A stretch of DNA of 64,000 bases, taken from assembly GCF_900167025.1 (NCBI RefSeq), contig NZ_FUXC01000003.1, positions 8,457 to 72,456 of the forward strand, in the 5' to 3' direction. The position numbers were made by a program, and so were the translations under genes. Shown piece after piece: positions 1-8,958 of the stretch. Position 1 is the stretch's first letter, and the number at the start of each line of letters is the position of its first letter. The stretch comes from Treponema berlinense (GTDB taxonomy: Bacteria; Spirochaetota; Spirochaetia; Treponematales; Treponemataceae). The notes below the pieces were generated by a model. The model was given only the letters and a program-made list of their open reading frames with translations, was not told where the DNA came from and did no database searches.

Positions 1-156
1 AATTATAACTGATTAATTTTTCCGGTCAATCTGCAACAATAAAGAAAAAAATTGTAACTTTTTTCAAGCAAAGCCCACAATGAATTCTTTCCGAAAAAAA
101 AGCCTTTCCATCATACCTTGATACAGTTTTCCTTGCGCGGAATTGCAACTGGCATT

Positions 157-271
157 ATGCAAAAATGGTAATTTTATTGCTAAGAATGTGCAATTATGTG
201 TAAAAACTGTACGTTATAATATGCAAAAATGTGTAAAAATATAAAAAAAACAGTGCAAAAATGTGTATAAT
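157..271 (+). promoter_or_regulatory. Four phased repeats and promoter before the ATPase gene
   Basis: Four near-copies of TGCAAWWATGTGTAWAA begin at about 158, 189, 222 and 254, so they are spaced 31-33 bp apart, close to three helical turns. The last copy runs into a TATAAT box (266-271) 22 bp before the ATG at 293. No convincing -35 box or Shine-Dalgarno is visible. The even phasing suggests a regulator binding one face of the DNA. No gene is seen in bases 1-292. Confidence 0.5.
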
Positions 272-292
272 CTGCTATGCTAATTACAAAGT

Positions 293-1591
293 ATGGAACG
301 CAAAGCATTGCAGAAAATGGAGGAGTGGAAAAACTCTTCTCATAGAAAACCGCTTGTTTTAAAAGGCGCCCGTCAGGTTGGTAAAACCTGGCTTATGAAA
401 GAATTCGGCAGGCGCAAGTATAAGAAGACTTTCTATTTTTCTTTTGACAAGGAAGAAAGCCTCCATGAAATTTTTAAGGTAAATAAAGAGCCGCATAGAA
501 TTATAGAGATTCTCGGCACAATTAGAGGCGATAAAATTCTTCCTGAAGAAGATTTGATTATCTTTGATGAAGTGCAGGAGTGTCCGGAAGCTCTGAATTC
601 TCTTAAGTATTTCAATGAGGAAGCAAACGAATATCATGTTATTGCCGCAGGAAGTCTTTTAGGAACTCTTCTTGCAAAACCAATGTCTTATCCTGTTGGA
701 AAAGTGAATCTTCTTGATATATATCCTATGGATTTTGAAGAATTTCTGAATGCTGTGGAACCTGTGCTGTTTAACTATATTGAAGAAACTCCTCCGGCGG
801 AAATATTGAAAATTCAGCATGACAGATTGATAGAACAATACAGAAATTATTTGATCGTCGGCGGAATGCCGGATTGTGTATGCTCCTGGATGACAGAAAA
901 AAATTCCGGAGTCGTTTTGCAAATACAAAATGAGTTATTGGCTCTCTATGAAAATGATATTTCCAAATACAACGGAAAGGTAAATGCCGGCCGCATACTT
1001 CTGGTAATGCGAAGCATTATTTCACAGCTTTCTAAAGAAAATGAAAAATTTGTTTATGGCTGCGTCAAATCTGGAGCAAGGGCACGTGAATTTGAAGAGG
1101 CAATCGAATGGCTTGTCAGCGCGGGAATTGTCATACGCATCTATGATGTTACAAAACCTGAACATCCTTTAAACGTTTTTGAAGATTTTTCCAGTTTTAA
1201 ACTGTTCTATTTTGATGTTGGACTTGCAAAATGCGCCGCAGGTGTAAGCAATGAGGCAATAATACTGAATTCAGATTTTCAGTTTAAGGGAGCGTTGACA
1301 GAAAACTATTGTCTTCAACAGTTAAGAGGACAGTTCGATGTTGCTCCTCACTATTATTCTCCTTCCAGAAATTACGAAGTGGATTTTCTTTTACAAAATG
1401 AAACGCAGATAATTCCTGTTGAATGCAAGGATGGCGGAAATGTGCCTTCTTCCAGTTTCAAGCGCTACCGAAGGGAAGAAAATCCTGACTGTGCGATAAG
1501 ATTCTCGGCATTGGAATACAAAGAACAGGAAGATATGATAAATGTTCCGCTTTACCTTGCAGACAGGATTAAACAAATGTGTAAAAAGTGA
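293..1591 (+). CDS. AAA_14/DUF4143 family ATPase
   Basis: This 432-residue protein has the layout of the AAA_14-DUF4143 family, a common but functionally ill-defined group of bacterial ATPases often found in accessory regions. The Walker A motif GARQVGKT is at residues 25-32 and the Walker B motif LIIFDE at 88-93, followed by a sensor-like AAGSLLG near 118. The C-terminal half ends in a DUF4143 domain with an EVDFLL...IPVECK stretch that resembles the core of a PD-(D/E)XK fold. Length is normal for the family. The ATG at 293 lacks a good Shine-Dalgarno but fits the start of the family. It stands alone behind a phased-repeat promoter. The cellular role cannot be deduced. Confidence 0.85.
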   Translation: MERKALQKMEEWKNSSHRKPLVLKGARQVGKTWLMKEFGRRKYKKTFYFSFDKEESLHEIFKVNKEPHRIIEILGTIRGDKILPEEDLIIFDEVQECPEALNSLKYFNEEANEYHVIAAGSLLGTLLAKPMSYPVGKVNLLDIYPMDFEEFLNAVEPVLFNYIEETPPAEILKIQHDRLIEQYRNYLIVGGMPDCVCSWMTEKNSGVVLQIQNELLALYENDISKYNGKVNAGRILLVMRSIISQLSKENEKFVYGCVKSGARAREFEEAIEWLVSAGIVIRIYDVTKPEHPLNVFEDFSSFKLFYFDVGLAKCAAGVSNEAIILNSDFQFKGALTENYCLQQLRGQFDVAPHYYSPSRNYEVDFLLQNETQIIPVECKDGGNVPSSSFKRYRREENPDCAIRFSALEYKEQEDMINVPLYLADRIKQMCKK

Positions 1592-1824
1592 TTCTTTCAT
1601 GTTTCTGTAAACTGCATGGCTAATTATATCGGATTCCCAATCGTCCTGAAAATATCGCCTTTTATAAGAACCGAGCGCGCTTTTAGTTCAATCGGGATTT
1701 CTTCCTTTTCCATATTTAGCGAAGCAAGAAACTACGCGTTAGCGGCGAGCCACGGATGACGAGAAACATGTCTCCTCTTTTTCGTTGCATGAACTAAAAA
1801 GAAGAGAAGCGTCAATAGCAAAAG

Positions 1825-3711
1825 TTAAAATTTAAAGTCCGACATTTTTTCGCTTAATGACTTTACATTTGCAGAATTTTTCAGAACGTGTTCTTTTGAA
1901 TCCGCCAAAGTTTCTGTAACTTTTTGAACAGATTCGTTAATCGAATTTACTTTTGTGTTTGTTTCGTAAGTTACTTTGTTCAAATTCTTCATTTCTATAG
2001 AAATCTGCTCGCCGCCTTTCAGCATTTCCGCCGCGCCGTCCTTTACAGTTGTTGTTGATTCTGTCAACCGGCTGATTCCTTCAAGAATCTGCTTGTTGCC
2101 TTCGGTCTGTTCTGTCATTGCGTTGGAAATTACAAGCTCTTCGTTCTGAACCCTCTTTATGAGAGAATAAATATTATTGAACTGGTCAGAAACGTCACTT
2201 GCATTTGTGGCAACCGAGTTGATTAATTCAGAAAGACTTCGCAGGTTTGTTTCAATGGATTTTGCGCGCTCATTGCTCTGCTCGGCAAGCTTTCTGATTT
2301 CGTCCGCAACAACGGAGAAGCCTTTTCCGAATTCACCGGCATGGGCAGCTTCAATCGCCGCGTTCATGGAAAGAAGGTTTGTCTGGCTTGCAATGTCCTG
2401 AATGACTTTGCTTGCGTCCATAAGCAATGTTGATTTTTCCAGAACTTCTTCGGAAAGCTCGCTTGCAATGTGGACTTTTTTCATTCCGGCTTCGGATGCG
2501 CTTTCAAGCTCCTGGACTGTGCCGTTGTTTTTCTTAAGGCTTGAAGTTACACCGTTTACGTTCGCAACCATCTGCTCGATTGCGGCCGACGACTGGTCAA
2601 TTGCAGATGTCTGCTTTTCAATTTCATTGTTCAAATGGCGGATGTGCTTGATGATTTCTTCAACTGTCGCGCTCGTCTCTTCAACAGAAGCAACCTGATT
2701 TATCATTTCATTTTTTACAGAATTTGAGATGCTCTTTACGTTTGCGATTTCTGAAATTGACTGGTCAACGTGCTCAGAAACTTCAGATGAAACAGACAGC
2801 GTGGAATTTACGTCCTTGCTGATTTCCTGAAAAATAGTTCTTATGATTTTGTATGCGTTGTTCAAGTCGTTTATGATGATTCCGAAGTCGTTTCTTGTAA
2901 CAACCTGCGCCTGCTTTATAGCATAGTTTTTTTCTGCAAGCGCACCCAAAATAGCTTTTTCCTGCTGAAGGTTGTTTTTTATGTCGTAAGCGGTAACTGA
3001 AGTTGTAAGTCCTACTGAAATAAAACTGAATACCGCTGCTGGGAAAATAACTTTCAGAACGCCGGAAACCGAAGAGTCGGATGCAACACTGGGAACCAAA
3101 AAAGATGCCGTAATAATTAGAAAGCAGCCCAAAAGATTTACAAGCGTCATCAAGATGATTCGCTCGCGGTTTGATGAAGTTACAACGGATTTATCAAACG
3201 GAAGCCAGTGCAGGAAGTGCTCGAAGCGGCTGTTGAAAACTGTGTAAAAGCTGATTCCGTAGAGAAGCATAAAGCCTGTGCAGATAAGAATGATTGAAAG
3301 ATATGGCGAGGTTTCTTCAAAGGCTTCGAACTGGAGGCCTTTTAGATGAATTACAAAGCAGGCAAGAAAAGATATGCCAATTACTAAAACTAAATTTATT
3401 GCAAAAATTATTTTTCTGGAATATTTCAATAGAAGATTTATTTTCCTAATGACTTCATCTGTTCCGTCATAAGATTTGATTCTTTTTTTTAGAAATCCGA
3501 AAAAAACAAACGGACACAAAACCGCAATCACGTATGCAAGAATAGTGTAAGGAGAAAGCAGGATGGTAATAAATTCATCAATTGTGGCAATTCCAGTAAT
3601 ACATAGGTAAACTGGAGCCAGCAAGAATGGTGAAAACGAAGATAAAAGCAGCAGAAAAGGAAGCTTTACATAAAATAATTTTCTGTCAGTTTCTGAAAGT
3701 TTTTGTTCCAT
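1825..3711 (-). CDS. Methyl-accepting chemotaxis protein with six-TM N-terminus
   Basis: A 628-residue chemoreceptor. About 240 N-terminal residues form six hydrophobic segments (roughly 18-42, 49-75, 96-118, 137-159, 185-209 and 218-244) in place of the usual two-TM periplasmic sensor, so input is probably sensed in or near the membrane. No clear HAMP domain is seen. The C-terminal half is a standard cytoplasmic signalling hairpin; its tip carries the conserved [18 protein letters not shown] segment and the following [13 protein letters not shown]. This region would bind CheA and CheW. It is monocistronic, with an AT-rich leader upstream. The ligand is unknown. Confidence 0.92.
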   Translation of the reverse strand: MEQKLSETDRKLFYVKLPFLLLLSSFSPFLLAPVYLCITGIATIDEFITILLSPYTILAYVIAVLCPFVFFGFLKKRIKSYDGTDEVIRKINLLLKYSRKIIFAINLVLVIGISFLACFVIHLKGLQFEAFEETSPYLSIILICTGFMLLYGISFYTVFNSRFEHFLHWLPFDKSVVTSSNRERIILMTLVNLLGCFLIITASFLVPSVASDSSVSGVLKVIFPAAVFSFISVGLTTSVTAYDIKNNLQQEKAILGALAEKNYAIKQAQVVTRNDFGIIINDLNNAYKIIRTIFQEISKDVNSTLSVSSEVSEHVDQSISEIANVKSISNSVKNEMINQVASVEETSATVEEIIKHIRHLNNEIEKQTSAIDQSSAAIEQMVANVNGVTSSLKKNNGTVQELESASEAGMKKVHIASELSEEVLEKSTLLMDASKVIQDIASQTNLLSMNAAIEAAHAGEFGKGFSVVADEIRKLAEQSNERAKSIETNLRSLSELINSVATNASDVSDQFNNIYSLIKRVQNEELVISNAMTEQTEGNKQILEGISRLTESTTTVKDGAAEMLKGGEQISIEMKNLNKVTYETNTKVNSINESVQKVTETLADSKEHVLKNSANVKSLSEKMSDFKF

Positions 3712-4122
3712 AAAAAATATCCCTTATTAGAAATATATTTTTATAACTAATTTTATATGTATCAAGTAAAATTTTAATTTATTTATGAAAAAGTATGAGA
3801 AATTAAAAATATTCAGATAGGCTTGACATTTCGAATGCATCATTTCAAAAAAGGACATAAAGAAGAAAAGTTGAATTAAAGAATGAGATACATGAACAGT
3901 CAAAAAGAAATTGATTCTGTTGTAAGAATTGCTTGTTGGATTATTTTGAATTTAGTATTCAAACAAGGAATTTTATCTCTTTGCTAAATTTTGCAATAAA
4001 ATCTCTTCAATTATTTTTTTATTTTCTCTATGATGCCTCTTTTCAGGTCTTTTTTCAGTCGGCTGTAGATACTCTCAGAAACAGATTATAGCTTTCATTT
4101 AAAATATCCGCAGAGGTGTAAA
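3712..4122. other. Intergenic region, no supported gene
   Basis: About 410 AT-rich bases between the chemoreceptor and the recombinase, which are divergent. A 31-codon frame at 3892-3987 has no convincing ribosome binding site. Immediately before the recombinase, AGAGGTG (4112-4118) gives a usable Shine-Dalgarno. No strong inverted repeat or terminator was found. Confidence 0.4.
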
Positions 4123-4728
4123 ATGACTTATGGATATATCCGCGTAAGCACGGACAAGCAGACGGTTGAAAATCAGCGGTTTGAAATCTGCGATTTCTGT
4201 AAAAAAGAAAATCTTGAGATTGACGGCTGGATAGAAGAGACAATCAGCGGAACAAAAAACTATGACAAGCGAAAACTCGGAGACCTGCTGAATCATGTTC
4301 AGAGCGGCGATCTGATAATCTGTGCGGAGCTTAGCAGGCTTGGACGAAGCCTGTTCATGATTATGGAAATTCTTTCAATCTGCATGAAAAAAGACTGCAA
4401 GGTTTGGACAATAAAAGACAACTTCCGTCTTGGCGATGACATTCAAAGCAAAGTGCTGGCATTTGCCTTCGGTCTGAGTGCGGAAATTGAGCGCAACTTG
4501 ATTAGCCAGAGAACTAAGGAAGCGTTGAGACTGAAGAAAGCGGAGGGTGTCCATATTGGCAGAATAAAAGGTTCGCGAAATTCATACACAAAACTTACAG
4601 GAAAAGATGAATATATAAAACAACGGCTTTTGGAAGGTTGCACAAAAACACAGCTTGCAAAAGACTTGAAAGTTGACCGCACAACACTTTATCGATATTT
4701 AAAGTGGGGAAAAAAAACGACCCTCTAA
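4123..4728 (+). CDS. Serine site-specific recombinase, Mpi-like DNA invertase
   Basis: A 201-residue small serine recombinase of the resolvase/invertase family. The N-terminus YGYIRVSTDKQ supplies catalytic Ser9 and Arg7; the second conserved arginine cluster is SRLGRS (Arg72 and Arg75). The long E helix contains AFGLSAEIERNLISQRTKEAL. The C-terminal 30 residues form a Hin-type helix-turn-helix (TKTQLAKDLKVDRTTLYRYL). The overall sequence resembles the Bacteroides Mpi master-invertase group, which flips promoter segments. Its last codons, TTL and stop, lie inside the left inverted block (from 4718) that is shared with the methyltransferase, so it borders the segment it probably inverts. The target is inferred from position only. 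Confidence 0.9.
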   Translation: MTYGYIRVSTDKQTVENQRFEICDFCKKENLEIDGWIEETISGTKNYDKRKLGDLLNHVQSGDLIICAELSRLGRSLFMIMEILSICMKKDCKVWTIKDNFRLGDDIQSKVLAFAFGLSAEIERNLISQRTKEALRLKKAEGVHIGRIKGSRNSYTKLTGKDEYIKQRLLEGCTKTQLAKDLKVDRTTLYRYLKWGKKTTL

Positions 4729-4780
4729 CTGCAACGGCAGGAACGGCTTTGACATTGTGATTGGTAACCCGCCGTATATA
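4718..4780 (+). repeat. Left inverted block shared with the methyltransferase gene
   Basis: These 63 bases align with the reverse complement of 10201-10260 (60 bases), with one codon-sized gap and scattered silent-looking changes. Both encode RPS...GFDIVIGNPPYI in the same frame. Exact shared cores are CGACCCTCT and GACATTGTGATTGG (4751-4764). Homology begins abruptly at 4718, inside the end of the recombinase gene. This is the proposed left recombination region; the exact crossover dinucleotide cannot be placed by eye. Confidence 0.75.
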
Positions 4781-6076
4781 AAAGAATACGAAAATCGAGA
4801 TGCTTTTGATGTTTTCAGAGAAGAAAGTCCATATTATATGGGAAAAATGGATTTATGGTACGGTTTTGCTTGCAAAGGCTTAGATTTGCTTACTACAAAT
4901 GGACATTTGTGCTTTATTGCTCAAAACAATTGGACTACAAGCGCGGGTGCAAAAATTATGCGCAATAAAGTAATCAAAGATTCAAAAATATGCGAGATGA
5001 TAAACTTTAACGATTACATGGTTTTTGAAAATGCAGATATTCAAACGATGATAATGCTTTTTGAAAAAAACAATGACGTTAACAATTATAACTTTGATTA
5101 CAGAACTTTAAAAACGAACGCTGAAAAAGAAGATATGCTTGACCTGCTCGAAAAAAAGCAAACGTCAAAAACAAAATATCTTTCGCCAAAAATCAACCGC
5201 GAAAAAACAATTGGCAAACTTTTAACATTTAGCAATAATGATTTAATTTTTGAAAAAATTGCGCAAGAAAAATGTAATTTGATGGAAAAGGAAGCCACAA
5301 ATGGAATACATACCCATCACGATTGTGTAAACAAAAAAATTCATGGGGTGTTTCCTGATTTGGAACTTGGAAAAGGAATTTTTGTTCTGTCAAATAACGA
5401 ATTGAATAACCTTAATCTCGATAAAAAAGAAAAATCTTTGATAAAGCCTTATTTTACATCTGAACAAATTGAACGTTATTATACATCAAATAAAAATTGT
5501 TTCTGGATTATTTATACAGATTCAAGTTTCAAAAACAAAAATAGCATGGATAATTATCCAAAACTGAAATCTCATTTTGATAAAGTTGGAAAAGCAATTA
5601 CTTCTGACAATAAACCTTACGGATTACATCGTGCTAGAGAAGAACATTTTTTCAAAGGTGAAAAAATAATTTCTCAAAGAAAATGCGTTGGAAGACCTGT
5701 TTTTTCTTATTCCGATTTTGATTGTTATGTACCTGCAATGTATTACATCATCAAAACAACACGCTGGAACATGAAATTCTTAACTGGTGTTCTAAACTCA
5801 AAATTAATAGCTTACTGGCTCAAAAATAAAGGTAAAATGCAAGGCACAAACTATCAGGTAGACAAAGAGCCGCTTGTGTCAATTCCACTGCCTTATCCAC
5901 AAAAAATTAACAATAAAATAGAACAGCAAATCATCGCCTTAGTGGACAAAATCCTCGCAGCAAAAAAACAGGATTCTTCTATTGACACAACTGCACTGGA
6001 ATCAAAAATCGATGAGTTTGTTTATGACTTGTACGGCTTAACAGAGGAAGAAAAAGACATTATCCGTAACAATTAA
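4718..6076 (+). pseudogene. Silent alternative C-terminal half of an adenine methyltransferase
   Basis: An open frame of 452 codons with no promoter, ribosome binding site or ATG at its beginning; the first possible start is GTG at 4757. It opens with GFDIVIGNPPYI, the catalytic motif IV of gamma-class N6-adenine methyltransferases, then runs through a target-recognition region to a C-terminal end (QQIIALVDKILAAKK, LYGLTEEE) nearly the same as that of the complete gene at 8959-12174. The recognition region between about residues 20 and 400 is clearly different from that gene. The frame contains no stop, which argues for selection and against ordinary decay. It is best read as a storage cassette that becomes expressed on inversion; a plain truncated gene is the alternative. 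Confidence 0.8.
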
Positions 6077-6212
6077 ATTTCAATGGAATACGAGCCACAT
6101 TTTGGAATTCGTATTCCATTGAATCATTGCTAGTAAATTACTATGCAAGAGTTAAAAAGAAGACCTGTTTTCCTTACTTAAAGATAAATTACCTTTAGCA
6201 TTTTTGTTATCA

Positions 6213-6624
6213 TTATACATTCAAAAAGTCTTCCGCAGAAATGACTTTTACAGGAGAATTGTAAAAACCTTTGCCAGCATCTCTTGTAACAATATAATCA
6301 AGTTTTTCAAAATCGGTGCATTTCATCTGGAATCCCTCTTCCAAGTCATTCCAATTATTATTTTGACATACAGCTGTATAAAAATTCTTATTCTCTAGAA
6401 TAACTGTGAAAAAACTGCACAAATTCAAAATCAATGCTTTTCTTTCTTCAACAGTTTTGTCTTTTCTTAAAATGAAAAAAAATGTCAGAAAGAGAATGTG
6501 CTGAAATATATCCTTCATTTTCTTTTTTTACATATGAATTTATGATTTTTGAGGCATTTTCAGAAAACGGTTCCCTGCTTTGAATAAAATCCAGAATAAT
6601 ATTAGTATCAGTCAATATCTTCAT
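6213..6624 (-). pseudogene. VapC-like PIN toxin gene with a frameshift
   Basis: Reading leftward from the ATG at 6624, the frame encodes a PIN-domain start (MKILTDTNIILDF, acidic residue D6) through AHSLSDIFF, then stops early. The rest of a PIN domain, including DFEKLDYIVTRDAGKGFYNSPVKVISAEDFL, continues in a second frame to 6213. The two frames meet at an A8 run on the plus strand (6475-6482); removing one base nearby restores a single protein of about 135 residues. The start overlaps the antitoxin gene by 17 bases, as is usual for toxin-antitoxin pairs. It may be truly inactive, switched by slippage, or an assembly error. Confidence 0.7.
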
Positions 6625-6844
6625 ATTTTTCTCTTAATGATTCTGAAAGTTCCTTGTCGGCGTCAATTTCTCTTGTTACTGTGCCTTTTATGCTGTTGAA
6701 ATAAGCAAGCCCCTTTTTGACAGAATCATCTTCTTTCGCTTTTTTCTTGAAAATCAAAGATGTGATTTTTTGAGACAGTATTTCCAAGTCATGAAGATCC
6801 AGTTTGTCAATAGAATTATAATATTGCAACGCTAAATCTGACAT
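6608..6844 (-). CDS. Antitoxin-like partner of the VapC fragment
   Basis: A 78-residue acidic and lysine-rich protein starting MSDLALQYYNSIDKLDLHDLE. The start at 6844 is chosen because GGAGG lies just upstream; the longer TTG frame runs through that site. The N-terminal part looks helical (DLALQYYNSIDKLDLHDLEILSQKI) and the C-terminal tail is charged and probably disordered until bound to toxin. No DNA-binding motif is obvious. Its 3' end overlaps the PIN toxin start, which is the main evidence for an antitoxin role. It lies inside the proposed invertible segment. Confidence 0.65.
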   Translation of the reverse strand: MSDLALQYYNSIDKLDLHDLEILSQKITSLIFKKKAKEDDSVKKGLAYFNSIKGTVTREIDADKELSESLREKYEDID

Positions 6845-6959
6845 ATTTGCCTCCAATAACGTTCTGGTGTAAGCAGAAAATATTTCTTTAATGAATATAA
6901 CATAAAAATCGAAAATTCTTTATGCTGTTTACCTTATTGGGAACAAAATAGTTTTTATT

Positions 6960-6976
6960 CCGTAAAAAAATTACGG
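6960..6976. promoter_or_regulatory. Short palindrome before the ATPase/TOPRIM pair
   Basis: CCGTAA (6960-6965) and TTACGG (6971-6976) form a perfect 6-bp inverted repeat with an A-rich 5-base spacer, about 60 bp before the ATPase start at 7037. It lies between the divergent antitoxin gene and the ATPase gene and could be an operator. No regulator can be assigned. Confidence 0.35.
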
Positions 6977-7036
6977 CATATATTGAATTTTAGGAGATTT
7001 TAACCGATAATATATTATCCTATTTTGGAGCATGAT

Positions 7037-8137
7037 ATGTTAGCAAAATTTGCAGTAACCAATTTTCGCGGTTTTGAAAAACGGATAGAACTGGATTTGA
7101 CACAACCAAGAGACTACGCTTTTAATTCTTTCGCAGTCAAAAACGGAATAATCAAAAATGGTATTATTTACGGTCCGAACGGTTGCGGAAAAAGCAATTT
7201 CGGACTTGCAATTTTTGATATTGTCTATCATCTTACCCAAAAATTCAAAAATCCTAATTATCTTCTTAACTATGCTTTTGCAGGTGCCCAGTCAAAACTT
7301 GTAACATTTGAATATACATTTAATTTTAACGGTCAGATTGTTGAGTATGTTTACTCAAAGGATTCACGAGCTGTTTTAAGAGAAGAGAAACTGACAGTTG
7401 ATTCAAAATTGGTTTTTGAAAAAAGAATCGGAACAATTGAAATTGACGATTCTATCTTCCCTATGGAAAAAAATATTCGGAATAATCTTGCCCATAATGC
7501 GAACAATGTTTCTATAATAAATTTCTTGATAACCACGTACCCGCTTGATGAATCAAACTGTCTGATAAAGCTTCAGGATTTTGTAAACTCCATGCTTTGG
7601 TTCAGAAGTCTTGAGGAAAAAGAATTTATTGGACTTGAAACCGGAATATATATTCTTGATGAGTATATTATCAGACATAATTACATAAAAGAATTTTCAG
7701 CATTTTTGGAGAAAGTAAGCGGCCAGCATTTTGAATTTGTAAAGCCTGTACAAGGCGAAAAACTGCTTCGTGTCTATATAAAAGGCTTTCCTCAAATTTT
7801 CAATACAATAGCTTCAACAGGCACCAATGCGCTAACGCTTTTATTCTTTTGGTTTAAGCATTTGGAGAATGCAAGTTTTGTATTTATTGATGAATTTGAT
7901 GCTTTCTATCACTTTAAACTTTCCTTCGATGTCTGTGATGAACTGTTCAAAAAAAATTGCCAGCTTTTTGTGTCTTCCCACAATACATTTTTAATGACAA
8001 ATGATCTGCTTCGTCCAGATTGTAATTTCGTCTTAAAGGATAATAAAATCACTTCACTTTGCAATGCAACTGACAAGGAGCTTAGGGAAGGTCATAACAT
8101 TGAAAAACTTTATCGTGGCGGTGCGTTTGACTTATGA
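7037..8137 (+). CDS. AAA15/OLD-like ATPase of a two-gene defence module
   Basis: A 366-residue ATPase with an ABC/SMC-like head. It begins MLAKFAVTNFRGFEKRIELDL, typical of AbiL/RloA and related AAA15 proteins. Walker A GPNGCGKS is at residues 46-53; a signature-like STGTNALTLLFFW lies near 260; Walker B FVFIDEFDAFYH follows, then a switch-like VSSHNTF. There is no long coiled-coil arm, so it is a compact form. The start at 7037 has GGAG six bases upstream. The stop overlaps the next gene as ATGA, so the two are translationally coupled. Families with this pairing (AbiL, PARIS, RloAB-type) sense phage and release a nuclease partner; which one this is cannot be decided by eye. Confidence 0.8.
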   Translation: MLAKFAVTNFRGFEKRIELDLTQPRDYAFNSFAVKNGIIKNGIIYGPNGCGKSNFGLAIFDIVYHLTQKFKNPNYLLNYAFAGAQSKLVTFEYTFNFNGQIVEYVYSKDSRAVLREEKLTVDSKLVFEKRIGTIEIDDSIFPMEKNIRNNLAHNANNVSIINFLITTYPLDESNCLIKLQDFVNSMLWFRSLEEKEFIGLETGIYILDEYIIRHNYIKEFSAFLEKVSGQHFEFVKPVQGEKLLRVYIKGFPQIFNTIASTGTNALTLLFFWFKHLENASFVFIDEFDAFYHFKLSFDVCDELFKKNCQLFVSSHNTFLMTNDLLRPDCNFVLKDNKITSLCNATDKELREGHNIEKLYRGGAFDL

Positions 8138-8931
8138 TATTGTTTGTGTTTGAAGGCGAAAACAGGGAACCAACTCTTTTTAAAACCTTGGAATATCTGT
8201 ATTTTTCCAAAAACAAACAAATAAGAATTTGCTCTTACAAAAACAATATCTATGACTTATACAAGAGGATGAACGAGACAGATGAGCCTGAAGACATTGT
8301 TTCAATCCTTAAAAACAAGCTTGTTGCAGACAAAGATAATCCATTGAAAGAAATCCGCCGGCGTTCTGACTTCTCACAAATTTATCTTTTTTTTGATTAT
8401 GACAGCCACAACAATAAAGATCAGAATATTTCAGATTCTCAGATTCAGAAAATGCTTGATTTCTTTAATGATGAGTCTTCTGACTATGGAAAACTATTTA
8501 TCAATTATCCTATGGTAGAGTCTATTCGTTATGTCAAAAATCCTCTTCCGGACAACGACTATTTTAGCTATACAACTCAAATAAATTTGGGCAAAAAATT
8601 TAAAGAAAAAGCGAATTCAGAATCTTTTTATAAGAATCTTGATTTTATTACTTTTAGAATAAACCTTAAAACCTTGTCTCTAAAGATTCCTGAGGAAAAA
8701 GAACGGATTGAGAAGATCAGACAGAACTGGGAACTCCTCCTGAAGATGAACGTTCAAAAAGCAAATTTTATCTGCACAGACAAAAATGATTTTCCTGAAA
8801 ATGAAGAAGACATATCACAAGATAAAATTTTCAAGAACCAGCTTGAAAAGTACATTGAACCGAAAAGAGAAGTTGCAATTTTAAATTCTTTTCCCTTGTT
8901 TCTGTTCGAATACAAAGACAAACTGAAATAA
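8134..8931 (+). CDS. TOPRIM/RloB-like effector partner of the ATPase
   Basis: A 265-residue protein that starts within the ATPase stop codon (ATGA). The pattern FVFEGENRE at residues 5-13 gives the TOPRIM glutamate, and YLFFDYDSH around 84-91 gives a DxD pair (D88, D90), as in TOPRIM nucleases of the OLD, AriB and RloB groups. A further MVESIR near 127-132 is also typical. The C-terminal half has no recognisable domain. By analogy with PARIS or AbiL it would be the toxic nuclease or effector held by the ATPase. The fold is inferred from short motifs only. It is convergent with the methyltransferase gene that ends 28 bases away. Confidence 0.65.
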   Translation: MILFVFEGENREPTLFKTLEYLYFSKNKQIRICSYKNNIYDLYKRMNETDEPEDIVSILKNKLVADKDNPLKEIRRRSDFSQIYLFFDYDSHNNKDQNISDSQIQKMLDFFNDESSDYGKLFINYPMVESIRYVKNPLPDNDYFSYTTQINLGKKFKEKANSESFYKNLDFITFRINLKTLSLKIPEEKERIEKIRQNWELLLKMNVQKANFICTDKNDFPENEEDISQDKIFKNQLEKYIEPKREVAILNSFPLFLFEYKDKLK

Positions 8932-8958
8932 TTCAAAGCATTTCCCATTTTTGCGCTT

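Noticed and set aside
3892-3987. 31-codon frame between the chemoreceptor and the recombinase
   Set aside because: No convincing Shine-Dalgarno, no recognisable domain and ordinary AT-rich composition.
4718-6076. Fragment as an independent small methyltransferase gene
   Set aside because: It lacks the SAM-binding motif I half and any start signal, so it cannot act alone as written.
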